Below, piece after piece: positions 1 through 7,949 of a stretch of 40,899 nt of DNA (positions within the stretch are counted from its first letter, which is position 1; the number at the start of each line of letters is the position of its first letter). Source of the stretch: an uncultured Bacteroidales bacterium (GTDB taxonomy: Bacteria > Bacteroidota > Bacteroidia > Bacteroidales > P3); NCBI GenBank assembly GCA_900316965.1, contig ONEY01000015.1:1-40899 (forward strand), read 5' to 3'. The notes beneath the pieces were generated by a model that was not told the origin of the DNA, made no database searches, and saw nothing but the letters and a program-made list of their open reading frames with translations. Position numbers and translations under genes: made by a program.

Positions 1-156
1 CCCCTCCCGGTCCATAACCGAGCCGAATATCTCGTTGGCGGCGGCCCCGTCCGAGTATTCGGGACCTGAGTAACTCCTCACCCAGTCAAACCGCTGCGCC
101 TGGACTGCAAGTGTGAGGAACATCACTATCGCTATTGCAAAAAATCTCTTAATCAT
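1..156 (-). CDS. Secreted protein, N-terminal part (paralogue of the next gene); runs off the window
   Basis: Only the first 52 codons are inside the window. The reading frame is open to base 1. Translation starts MIKRFFAIAIVMF, a hydrophobic signal peptide ending in a VQA/QRFDWVRSYSGP junction. The upstream neighbour has almost the same junction (VQAQRFDWVRTFSGP), so the two are tandem paralogues. The start codon overlaps the neighbour's stop by 4 nt (ATGA at 153-156), which implies translational coupling and one transcript. By homology to the neighbour it is probably a surface or secreted protein exported by Sec and then by T9SS, but its C-terminus cannot be seen. Confidence 0.8.
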   Translation of the reverse strand, partial: MIKRFFAIAIVMFLTLAVQAQRFDWVRSYSGPEYSDGAAANEIFGSVMDREG

Positions 157-2417
157 AATTTAATGATTTTTTGTTGATACGTATTCTTGTCTGTAGTAAT
201 TTGAATGTAATATATACCTGAGGGAATATCGGCTAACGAAACAACATTTCCTTGTACTTTTATCTCCTTTCGCTGTCCCATCGTACTAATGATACTGACA
301 CCAATAATTTGCTCGTTATCAACATCTATAATCATTCTCCCATTAGTGGGATTAGGATATAATCCTATCTCTTTTTCATTGTTCACAAAGGGTACGCCAA
401 CGTCATTGACCGTCAGGACCTTTGAAACCGGCATGGCTGGATAGTATCCGTATTCTGTGCCGCTCTGACAGGCTGTGACCATTGTCGTACCCTCGGCGAG
501 CAGATACAGTGTGTTGTCGATGACTCTTGCAATCGTCGTGTCTGCGCAATTATATGTGACTGGGAGTCCGCTTGAAGCCGCGGCGGTAAGGATTATTGGA
601 GTATTGTTGAGAGGGAAAAATAGTTCTTGATTCCACTCGATTATTTGTTCTTTGCGAGGGTCTATATATACCGACGGCGTTATAAACGATGTGTCAACAT
701 AACAAGCTATATATGCTTGGTCACAACCTCCCGCCTGATCTATGTGCCGCTCTCCAAAATCGGCACTACTGGCGACTATGCCTGTCAAATACAAACTACT
801 GTCAACAACATGCAGCCGTCCTGTCTTGTTTTCTATACTTGTTGCATTGTAATCAAGAAAACCCAACTCGTGGCCCTCTATGTCCCACCACATGACACCT
901 ATTCCATGTCCTGTTATACCTATATCGATTGACGTGTCTCTGAAAAATATATCTCCTTGATATCCAACCTGTGAAAAAACTCGGTTTTTGCTTACAACAA
1001 TGTTGCTTTGTTGGAATATGCCATCTGTCTGCTTTATTCTTGTTACATTGTTTGTTCTTGCTTTCCCATACGCAATGAGGCTATTGTCCGTGGGATCAAT
1101 GCGGAGCCAAAATAGGTTCCGGTTCAAATCTAGAGTATCGTTTCGGTATGTTATCCAGCAGTTGGGACTTTCAACTGCCATGGGAGTCTTTTGCACTGAC
1201 CCAAGTAGATATATTGAATTAGACTCTTTGTCGTATGTGGCTCCGTGAAAATAATATGATTTAGGAATACCTAAAGGATCTTCAGTACATGAAATCTGAA
1301 TAACACGTGTAGCGGTCATATCAGTGCTATATTCTATCATACAAGCATCAAATGCCGTCAAATTGTTTGAAACGCACTCCAAATCATTGGAACGTGAAAT
1401 CATCATCGTATCAGGGTAGTCCCATCCTCCAAGCAATAAATAGAAATTATCATCACCGCCTTTCTCAAAAGAACTAACATTAATATTTGTGTATAATTCT
1501 TGAGGAATGGTCAACGAATCGAACACATACACAGCGTCAAGCAAGGAATCAAAATGCGGCGAGAATTTAAGAATCTGCTGATTCCTATGGTCTGTCCTGT
1601 ATGATGGTTGGAAATACTGTGACCTCTGCCCGTCAATAAGGATACGCAATTGGCCGATACCTCCATTTTCTACCGATAAAACAACATAGTCATTGATCGC
1701 TGTGTTGTACCCGGAATAAACGTCAACAGCCCTGCGACATACATATATGTTCCCCTCATCGTCAATATTGAACATTTCATCAGTGACTGGAGTGGTTATT
1801 ATTTTATTATCGCCAGCCATTTGACCTGTGTTGCTCCTTCTTAGCGTTGCCCCACTGCTGTCAACATAGGCCATCTGCAAAAAATGTTGCTCTATTACGT
1901 TACCGTCATAGTCTAGTGTTATAAAAACATTAGTGGTGTAATTCGCTATACTGTCAGTTGTCATCAAGTAACTGTCGGTTGTGGTTAACAGGGTGTCCAA
2001 ATAATACACATTATTGTTGTCGGATACTCCTCCTTCGTAAGGAAGTCGAAACGTGCCCATTACAACCACAGCCGTATCTCCTTGTTTTCTGATATCTAAC
2101 GCATAGCAGTATGACTGCTGTGAATAGATGGCCTTATGCCACGCCAGTTCCCCCGATGACGTAAATTTTGCAATCAATGCACACATATTATTTGCCCCCG
2201 CAATGGGTAGTAACTCGCTATTCCCAATACGAGCTCCTGGGGTGAACTCTCCTATCAAATAAATGTTGCCTTCTGTATCGGTAACAGAACTTACTGGCCT
2301 GTGTATATCTTCCGTATTCAACGGTGGACCAGAAAATGTCCTCACCCAGTCAAACCGCTGAGCTTGGACCTCAAATACCATTAAAGCAATAACAACCAAT
2401 ATAATAACCCTTTTCAT
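153..2417 (-). CDS. Secreted protein with C-terminal T9SS sorting domain
   Basis: 754 aa. Residues 1-20 form a signal peptide (MKRVIILVVIALMVFEVQAQ). The body has recurring segments of the kind 'DTEGNIYLIGEF', 'DDEGNIYVCRR' and 'GDDNFYLLLGG', which look like SBBP/beta-propeller-type blades. Residues about 600-670 resemble an Ig-like (Big_2-type) module with the phrase 'EGTTMVTACQSG'. The last ~75 residues are a type A T9SS sorting domain: LYPNPTNGRMIIDV, then SIISTMGQ, then IPSGIYYIQI, ending KIIKL. The protein should therefore cross the inner membrane by Sec and the outer membrane by T9SS. The specific function is unknown. The gene overlaps the start of the next paralogue by 4 nt. Confidence 0.88.
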   Translation of the reverse strand: MKRVIILVVIALMVFEVQAQRFDWVRTFSGPPLNTEDIHRPVSSVTDTEGNIYLIGEFTPGARIGNSELLPIAGANNMCALIAKFTSSGELAWHKAIYSQQSYCYALDIRKQGDTAVVVMGTFRLPYEGGVSDNNNVYYLDTLLTTTDSYLMTTDSIANYTTNVFITLDYDGNVIEQHFLQMAYVDSSGATLRRSNTGQMAGDNKIITTPVTDEMFNIDDEGNIYVCRRAVDVYSGYNTAINDYVVLSVENGGIGQLRILIDGQRSQYFQPSYRTDHRNQQILKFSPHFDSLLDAVYVFDSLTIPQELYTNINVSSFEKGGDDNFYLLLGGWDYPDTMMISRSNDLECVSNNLTAFDACMIEYSTDMTATRVIQISCTEDPLGIPKSYYFHGATYDKESNSIYLLGSVQKTPMAVESPNCWITYRNDTLDLNRNLFWLRIDPTDNSLIAYGKARTNNVTRIKQTDGIFQQSNIVVSKNRVFSQVGYQGDIFFRDTSIDIGITGHGIGVMWWDIEGHELGFLDYNATSIENKTGRLHVVDSSLYLTGIVASSADFGERHIDQAGGCDQAYIACYVDTSFITPSVYIDPRKEQIIEWNQELFFPLNNTPIILTAAASSGLPVTYNCADTTIARVIDNTLYLLAEGTTMVTACQSGTEYGYYPAMPVSKVLTVNDVGVPFVNNEKEIGLYPNPTNGRMIIDVDNEQIIGVSIISTMGQRKEIKVQGNVVSLADIPSGIYYIQITTDKNTYQQKIIKL

Positions 2418-2582
2418 TATAGTATACTATTATTATATCAATGAATTATTTAAAAAATTTCCCATTGATAATGTCATCTGGATAATGACATAAAGAAAGA
2501 GTAAAAGAAGTACATACTCCGCGCGATTTTAAGCTTGCCATTGTAGAAGGCGGCTCGCAATCACGGGCAGATAGGAAAAGTG

Positions 2583-2623
2583 CGTAGTAGTATGAAAAAT
2601 CATCGTCTTTTCATACTACTACG
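2583..2623 (-). terminator. Long perfect hairpin downstream of the 2641-3054 gene
   Basis: A 16-bp perfect inverted repeat (CGTAGTAGTATGAAAA at 2583-2598, complement at 2608-2623) has a 9-nt loop. It starts 18 nt past the stop of the minus-strand small lipoprotein gene. The T-run after the stem is short, so it may be a terminator or a 3'-end stabilising hairpin. Confidence 0.6.
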
Positions 2624-2640
2624 TCATTAGAACGCTAAAC

Positions 2641-3054
2641 TTACTTAATAGCTATACACACATACTCGTTTTTCTCGGAGTCATAGGCCACCGATACATG
2701 GTATCCGCTGCGAATACGCTTGAGACACCAAATCGCAGCATCGGTCTCGCTGGCGGTGGTGTGGATCTGCGTATCTTTTGTCCCCATTGACTGGGAAGAT
2801 GCCTCCTCATCAAAAAAGACAACCGTGGATCCCACCTGGGCTATAGACAAAAAATACTGCATCATAACCTGCTCTTCCGTATCGTTGTGGATGGCAACAG
2901 ATTGCTGAAATCCATCAACATCATACGTTACAGTATACACTGCGCTTTTTTCAGCCATGGAGGTTTGTGGCTCAACAAGATTTTCTTTCTGGCAGCTGAC
3001 AGTCATACCAGCGAGCACTACGAGAAGTGCAATGGAGAGAACGTTTCGTTTCAT
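2641..3054 (-). CDS. Small lipoprotein in sigma-factor operon, unknown function
   Basis: 137 aa from the ATG at 3054; an in-frame TTG two codons upstream is a poorer start. The N-terminus MKRNVLSIALLVVLAGMTVSC is a signal peptide with a plausible lipid-attachment cysteine at residue 21, followed by QKEN. The rest is small and mainly beta-like, with a central 'YTVTYDVDGFQQSVAI' stretch and no family I recognise. It is the last gene of a minus-strand run that begins with an ECF sigma factor, so it may be co-regulated with or controlled by that sigma factor. A long hairpin follows it. Confidence 0.7.
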   Translation of the reverse strand: MKRNVLSIALLVVLAGMTVSCQKENLVEPQTSMAEKSAVYTVTYDVDGFQQSVAIHNDTEEQVMMQYFLSIAQVGSTVVFFDEEASSQSMGTKDTQIHTTASETDAAIWCLKRIRSGYHVSVAYDSEKNEYVCIAIK

Positions 3055-3098
3055 TCGCAATAATGTATTATTTGTTAATAAAAATATATTTATGTTAT

Positions 3099-3602
3099 TT
3101 ATTTGTCATCAGAGTGTATCTCATGTAGTCTTTTCATAAAGATCACATCTACCTGCGTCTCATCAACAAGATGGAAGACACTTACAAGATGCTTTTTGCG
3201 AGATACTGTCACTGCGTCATTGTTGAGAAGCACTGTGTCTTTAGGTGCCGTGTATTTGCCTTTGGGAGCAAGCCGGTATTCGATGGCGTCAGTGTTTTCA
3301 AATAGTTCGCGGTATTCTTCGGGAATTATCGGTATACGGAAATCGGTCTGTAATGTCACCCACGCCGAATCGGTCTTTGCTTCAAGCAATGTCACATCAA
3401 TAGTGACGGTGTCGTTGACTCTATAATCCTTTATGAATGTAGCTTTGATTCCCTCTACAACCGAATACTGTTTATAGAGATCGCTGCACCGGCCAAAAGG
3501 AACGGTACGCGGACAGAACCGCACTGCCATCGCCACACCAATAATGGATAAAAAGACTATGGTCGGCAACACGAGGTATACAAATTTTGTTTTTTTCTCC
3601 AT
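3099..3602 (-). CDS. Single-pass membrane protein in sigma-factor operon, unknown function
   Basis: 167 aa. One N-terminal hydrophobic segment (about residues 8-27, 'FVYLVLPTIVFLSIIGVAMAV') acts as an anchor or uncleaved signal. A soluble, probably periplasmic, domain of about 140 residues follows, with beta-strand patterning (TVTIDVTLLEAKTDSAWVTLQTD). Two cysteines lie just after the anchor. No family is recognised. It sits between the anti-sigma-like membrane gene and a small lipoprotein, all on the minus strand. Confidence 0.68.
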   Translation of the reverse strand: MEKKTKFVYLVLPTIVFLSIIGVAMAVRFCPRTVPFGRCSDLYKQYSVVEGIKATFIKDYRVNDTVTIDVTLLEAKTDSAWVTLQTDFRIPIIPEEYRELFENTDAIEYRLAPKGKYTAPKDTVLLNNDAVTVSRKKHLVSVFHLVDETQVDVIFMKRLHEIHSDDK

Positions 3603-3690
3603 ATTATTTTTTTTTAAGCGGTGTCGAATCTTCGTGTCTTCTTCTGTTTTATTCTTTTTGCGACATTTAGTTCCTCTCTGCTTCAGCTGA

Positions 3691-4239
3691 TTATTTTATA
3701 TGTGATAAAACATAAGACACATTGGTAATGGCCTCACTACGCTGCGATTCTGTGGTAAGCGACATCGAACGCCCATTCTGGAGGGGCACAACAATGAATA
3801 AAAACAACACAACGACTGTGGCAAAAACGGTTGCACGTGGGATAGAGTAGCGCAAAGGCGAGACTGACTCATAATAGTTTATTCGGGTGCTGTCAGATGA
3901 TTGTCTTAGTGACGAGTAGGCGCGTGCAATGTTTTGTATTGCCGTGAAAGATAGCGCTAAACTGAGTAACAGGAAGAATATCATGTCAAAAGTGTCGTAC
4001 ACATATTGCCTGCGAAGAATCACAATACCAGCTATGGCGGCGACACAGATGAATGTCACTGCCAGATACGAGAACACACTACGACGACGCGAGGAAAAGA
4101 CCCTCGGGCGTGGAGTAAGTCTGAGTTTCGTCAAGTCGTGATGCCGTGCTATCTCCTCTAGGCTTTCACTATGCTGCTGCCAAATGGTCGTCAGCTCTTC
4201 TAAAATGTCTTCTTTTTCTTTTCTTTCATTCATTTTCAT
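3691..4239 (-). CDS. Three-TM membrane protein paired with ECF sigma factor; possible anti-sigma regulator
   Basis: 182 aa. Residues 1-50 are a charged, cytoplasmic, probably helical region (MKMNERKEKEDILEELTTIWQQH). Three hydrophobic segments follow: about 54-75 (SYLAVTFICVAAIAGIVIL), 85-102 (MIFFLLLSLALSFTAI) and 135-152 (ATVFATVVVLFLFIVV). The gene starts inside the end of the sigma gene (14-nt overlap, 4226-4239), a layout typical of sigma/anti-sigma pairs. I see no recognisable zinc-binding ZAS motif or FecR domain, so the anti-sigma role is inferred from position and topology only. Confidence 0.7.
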   Translation of the reverse strand: MKMNERKEKEDILEELTTIWQQHSESLEEIARHHDLTKLRLTPRPRVFSSRRRSVFSYLAVTFICVAAIAGIVILRRQYVYDTFDMIFFLLLSLALSFTAIQNIARAYSSLRQSSDSTRINYYESVSPLRYSIPRATVFATVVVLFLFIVVPLQNGRSMSLTTESQRSEAITNVSYVLSHIK

Positions 4240-4720
4240 TCAAGTATTTAAGTTTATTCTTTATTCGTTCTATGCGATGATTTACGGCAGCCTCGGTGAT
4301 TCCAAGTGTCTGCCCCATCTCTCGAGCCGGAACTCGGTCTAGGTAGAGAAGGATGATCGTTTTCTCGTCGGGAGAAAGGCGATCTGTGAGTTCGTAAAGC
4401 CGCTCCACGATACTGTTTTGACTCTCCTCTGCCAGGTTGTTATATGTATCGTCGTTAAGCCTGGTAAACATAGGCGAAATCGATTGGCGTCGCACTTGTG
4501 ATACGGCAGTGTTGAATGCCACGCTGTAAACCCACGTGTTCTCCTTACTCTGCCCCTTGAAACTAGGCCAGCTCTCCCACAATGCGCAAACTATATCTTG
4601 ATACATATTTTTTATGTTTTCGGGGTCGCGATCAGTAAACATAAGGCATACTTTGAAGATTGTGCTGTCACAACGGCGCAGCATCTCCAAAAATGCAATA
4701 TGCTCTTTGTTATGTTTCAT
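4226..4720 (-). CDS. ECF-type RNA polymerase sigma-70 factor
   Basis: 164 aa, the usual size for an extracytoplasmic-function sigma factor. Region 2 is seen at about residues 20-80: DPENIKNMYQDIVCALWESWPSF, then the -10 recognition helix area NTWVYSVAFNTAVSQVRRQ. Region 4 is at about 105-162: LSPDEKTIILLYLDRVPAREMG, then an HTH TLGITEAAVNHRIERIKNKLKYL. It would direct RNA polymerase to a small regulon, probably including its own operon. The next gene overlaps it by 14 nt and encodes a membrane protein that could hold it inactive. The start is the ATG at 4720, after an A-rich stretch. Confidence 0.88.
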   Translation of the reverse strand: MKHNKEHIAFLEMLRRCDSTIFKVCLMFTDRDPENIKNMYQDIVCALWESWPSFKGQSKENTWVYSVAFNTAVSQVRRQSISPMFTRLNDDTYNNLAEESQNSIVERLYELTDRLSPDEKTIILLYLDRVPAREMGQTLGITEAAVNHRIERIKNKLKYLNENE

Positions 4721-5014
4721 TAAAAAAAAAGCGCTTTTGATTTATTAGTCGCAAAAATTGACGAAAACTACCATCAATAAATGAAAAAAAATTAAAAATT
4801 TTACTATAGCATTGGTTATTAACACTCTAGAAACAATATTTTTTTTTAAACTTTTTTGAGCAACTGGGCGTTTAAAAGATAGTTTTCCTTATCTAGCTTA
4901 CTCCTGCCATTGGAATAATACCTATTCTACCCTGTTTTACGCATTTTACATCAAGGCAATCTGTGAACACCCATTCCCATTACTGAAAAGTAGTATATCG
5001 CAAGTGGAATTTGG
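4721..5014. other. Intergenic, AT-rich, no gene seen
   Basis: This 294-nt gap separates the sigma-factor start from the stop of the WG-repeat gene. It contains A/T runs (for example around 4780-4795 and 4840-4858) but no convincing ORF, RNA gene or TAnnTTTG promoter on either strand. Confidence 0.5.
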
Positions 5015-6097
5015 CTATTTCGTGGCCGCAGACTCGCTCTTCCATATAACCTTCCCTTTTTTGTCGATATAGGCATCACTGCCGTTTATTGTAACTCGAG
5101 CCACACCATTCTCAAAGAAACTGTATGCGTTGTCGAAACTGGGCTCTATGACAACTTTGCCATCCCTATTGACATAACCAAACTTACCGCCAACCCTGAC
5201 TAGGGCAAGTCCGCTAGAATATGAATAGACAACATCGGGACTGCCCTCAACTCTACACACAGTCTCTCCGCTCTTGTTAATAACTGTCCAATAGGGCGCT
5301 TTGCCGTCAGCTGCTTTATTAAGCACTGGCGCTATCCCCTCTCTGAAAGGCATGGCACTTTCATATCCATGCCCAAAATGAAGCATATCGTTGGTGTCGA
5401 CAAACCATGTCTCTCCTGCCCATTGTACCAAAGCTAACCCTTCGCTGAAATCCGACCATAACTGGTCAAAGCGATTCTCACCAGCAGGATTGCCTTGCTT
5501 GTCTATATGGCAAAACGAATTATCAACATAGCCGCCGGCACGACCTTCTTTGAAAGGCCCTAGGTTTTGTTTGGTACGCAACACCATATTGCCGCTCTTG
5601 TCAATATAGCCATATTGACCATCTAATAAAACTCCGGCAAGTCCGTCTGAAAAATCATCGGATTTGTCGTAACGAGGGTCTATGACCATTTTACCTGTTC
5701 TGTCTATAAAACCGCCTTTATTGTCGACAACGACAAGGGCCAGCCCTTCACTGAAATGACTGACAAATGTGTACTGCGGCTCTACAACCCATTCGCCCTC
5801 GGGATTGATAAAACCCCATTTGCCACCCTTGGATGCGGCGGCAAGACCTTCGTCAAAAAGTATATGGGTCGATTCAAAATAGGGCTCAATGACAACATTG
5901 CCTTCGGTGTCAATAAAACCGCACTTCCCATTCTTTACAAAACTGACAAGGTTGGAGCCTGCGCTTAAATCATCGGGGGCCTCTCCTTTGCCCCCAGGTG
6001 TCTTGGATCCACCACCACACGAAATAAGCGAAAAAACAACTGCAAAAAAAGCGCATAGCAACGGCATGATGCCTAAGCATAAAAGGGTCTTTTTCAT
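5015..6097 (-). CDS. WG-repeat lipoprotein
   Basis: 360 aa from the ATG at 6097; a TTG seven codons upstream is in frame but less likely. The N-terminus is a lipoprotein signal with its cysteine at about residue 27 (SLISCGGGSK). The mature part is a run of about eight to nine WG-type (KWG) repeats of roughly 45 residues: 'GKCGFIDTEGNVVIEP', 'GKWGFINPEGEWVVEP', 'NKGGFIDRTGKMVIDP', 'GQYGYIDKSGNMVLR' and 'GKFGYVNRDGKVVIEP', ending 'DAYIDKKGKVIW'. WG repeats form beta-rich solenoid or propeller-like surfaces, often for binding. The cellular role is unknown. It stands alone on the minus strand between two gaps. Confidence 0.85.
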   Translation of the reverse strand: MKKTLLCLGIMPLLCAFFAVVFSLISCGGGSKTPGGKGEAPDDLSAGSNLVSFVKNGKCGFIDTEGNVVIEPYFESTHILFDEGLAAASKGGKWGFINPEGEWVVEPQYTFVSHFSEGLALVVVDNKGGFIDRTGKMVIDPRYDKSDDFSDGLAGVLLDGQYGYIDKSGNMVLRTKQNLGPFKEGRAGGYVDNSFCHIDKQGNPAGENRFDQLWSDFSEGLALVQWAGETWFVDTNDMLHFGHGYESAMPFREGIAPVLNKAADGKAPYWTVINKSGETVCRVEGSPDVVYSYSSGLALVRVGGKFGYVNRDGKVVIEPSFDNAYSFFENGVARVTINGSDAYIDKKGKVIWKSESAATK

Positions 6098-6293
6098 TTT
6101 TATCTTTATTTTTAGCAATGATTAAAAATATACCAATGTAATCGATTGTTTTATTGACTCTAAGCAACAAACAATCTATAACTAATTTCAATACAAACCG
6201 CTAGGTGAGAGAAGAGAGAACTGTTCTCTTTTCCGAGCCAAAGCAATGTCAGCGAAGCTAAACTTTAAACCCATCAAGCCCATTAACCTTCAT

Positions 6294-7802
6294 TTAATGA
6301 GCCTTTACATGACGTGTGCGTCCATTGACATAGATGGCGCTGAATGGTCTTACCGGACATAGATACTCACAAGCTCCACACCCCAAACATTTCTCTGTGT
6401 CGACAGCGGGAATCATCACAGCTGCAGGATCGTCGGGATTGGCATCCTTGTCCTTGGGGACCATAAGTATAGCGTCTGCTGGACAATGGCGGGCACAATT
6501 GCCACAGGCCACACCCTCGCTATAAGGCAGACAGTTGTCGGGTACAACGACGGCAATGCCGATATGTATATCGGTTTTCTCCTCTCGTGTGATGGGCCTA
6601 ATGGCGCCTGCGGGACACACTTCGCTGCATCGTGTACACTCGGGACGGCAAAAACCCCGCTCAAATGACATCTCGGGCTGCATAAGCGTGCCTAAATCAT
6701 CGCTGGGTCGCAAGACATGGTTGGGACATTCGCTAACACAAAGCTGACACCCTGTGCATCGTTTGCTGAAATTGTCTATGCTCACTGAGCCGGCAGGCTT
6801 CAATGGTATGTCTCGATGGGGTATCTGTTTGTCTTCAACAACAGCCAAGCCTCCATCAACTTTCTTTTCCTGAGCATGTACCGCTGCTGCAACACCTACC
6901 ATCGCCGATGTGGCAAGAAAGGATCGGAGCGACGTGTCAACTGGCTTTTCGTCTGCGACAGCCATAACGGACGGATTGATGCGAAAATGTGTGTTGCGTA
7001 TTTGTAGTGCATCAAATTGGCATTCACTCAAACAATCCATGCAAGCCACACAACGTGATGCGTCTATTCTATGATTGTCAATATCAATACACGAGGCTTT
7101 GCAGTTACGCTCACATTTACGGCAGTTTTTGCATTTGTCGGCATCGATAACAGGACGTAAAAGCGCAAAACGCGACACTAAACCTAGCAACGTCCCTACA
7201 GGACAGACGGTATTGCACCACGTGCGTCCACGACGCAGTGCCAAGAAGGCTACGACGACTAATGTCGCTATGGCGATAACAAGCGACAACGTACTTTTCA
7301 TCCACACATCTACACTATAAAAGCTATAGCTTTCGGCGCGCTCGGCAATTCCGGCCAATATGTTGTTTATTAAGATATATACCGGCTGCAAAAGATTAGT
7401 GGCTATGCGGCCATAGGCGCTATAGGGCGCTATAAGGATCGCTAGCGTATTGAGCCCCACTAGCATAAAAACAACAAAGAGGACAAACAACGGGTAGCGC
7501 ACCCATTTGTTCTCCTTAACAAAACTGAAACGCTGCTTCTTGACCTTGCGGGCAACAAAATTAAAACCATCCTGCATCACACCCAAGGGGCATACCACAG
7601 AACAATAGACGCGTCCAAAAAGAAGTGTGACGACTATCCATAAAGCCACCAAGATGAAGCTGGAGGCCATCACAGCAGGCAAAAACTGGAGCTTTGCCAT
7701 CCAACCAAGGTAATGGTGCAAGCAGCCTGAAATATCTAAAAACAATGCCGTAATTGACAAGAAAAAGATGACGGCAAGAACAACTCGTAGCTTTCGCAAC
7801 AT
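6294..7802 (-). CDS. Membrane-bound polyferredoxin (NapH/YccM-like 4Fe-4S protein)
   Basis: 502 aa. The N-terminal ~210 residues carry about four to five membrane segments and two CxxxCP motifs (C67/C71 and C196/C200), as in the NapH/CcoG/NosR-like family. Ferredoxin clusters follow: C224-C227-C230-C234, C251-C254-C257-C261, C349-C352-C355-C359, C385-C389-C392-C396, C424 with C433-C436-C440, and C472-C475-C478-C482. A short hydrophobic stretch at about 294-310 separates the first two clusters from the last four. It should pass electrons between a membrane quinol or flavoprotein partner and an unidentified acceptor. No partner reductase is adjacent. It is transcribed divergently from the SulP gene, with a TAnnTTTG match at 7836-7843 on its strand. 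Confidence 0.85.
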   Translation of the reverse strand: MLRKLRVVLAVIFFLSITALFLDISGCLHHYLGWMAKLQFLPAVMASSFILVALWIVVTLLFGRVYCSVVCPLGVMQDGFNFVARKVKKQRFSFVKENKWVRYPLFVLFVVFMLVGLNTLAILIAPYSAYGRIATNLLQPVYILINNILAGIAERAESYSFYSVDVWMKSTLSLVIAIATLVVVAFLALRRGRTWCNTVCPVGTLLGLVSRFALLRPVIDADKCKNCRKCERNCKASCIDIDNHRIDASRCVACMDCLSECQFDALQIRNTHFRINPSVMAVADEKPVDTSLRSFLATSAMVGVAAAVHAQEKKVDGGLAVVEDKQIPHRDIPLKPAGSVSIDNFSKRCTGCQLCVSECPNHVLRPSDDLGTLMQPEMSFERGFCRPECTRCSEVCPAGAIRPITREEKTDIHIGIAVVVPDNCLPYSEGVACGNCARHCPADAILMVPKDKDANPDDPAAVMIPAVDTEKCLGCGACEYLCPVRPFSAIYVNGRTRHVKAH

Positions 7803-7835
7803 AATTATCTATATTTAATGTTTTAAAATAAAATG

Positions 7836-7843
7836 CAAAAATA
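7836..7843 (-). promoter_or_regulatory. Bacteroidota -7 element for the polyferredoxin gene
   Basis: On the minus strand the sequence is TATTTTTG, matching TAnnTTTG, 33 nt upstream of the ATG at 7802. I see no clear TTTG at -33. Confidence 0.45.
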
Positions 7844-7864
7844 AAAAAAATAATTCAAAATTCG

Positions 7865-7872
7865 TACTTTTG
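7865..7872 (+). promoter_or_regulatory. Bacteroidota -7 element for the SulP gene
   Basis: TACTTTTG matches TAnnTTTG and lies 77 nt before the ATG at 7950. It is only 21 nt from the opposing minus-strand element, so the two genes share a compact divergent promoter region. Confidence 0.55.
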
Positions 7873-7949
7873 CATTTTTAATAAAAACGCAAAAACAACA
7901 CAAATTATTTATTTTCAAAACGAAACAATAACAATCAATAATAATAAAC

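Noticed and set aside
6098..6118. TTG start extending the WG-repeat lipoprotein by seven residues
   Set aside because: The ATG at 6097 gives a proper lipoprotein signal (MKKTLLCLG); the extension adds only LKIKIK.
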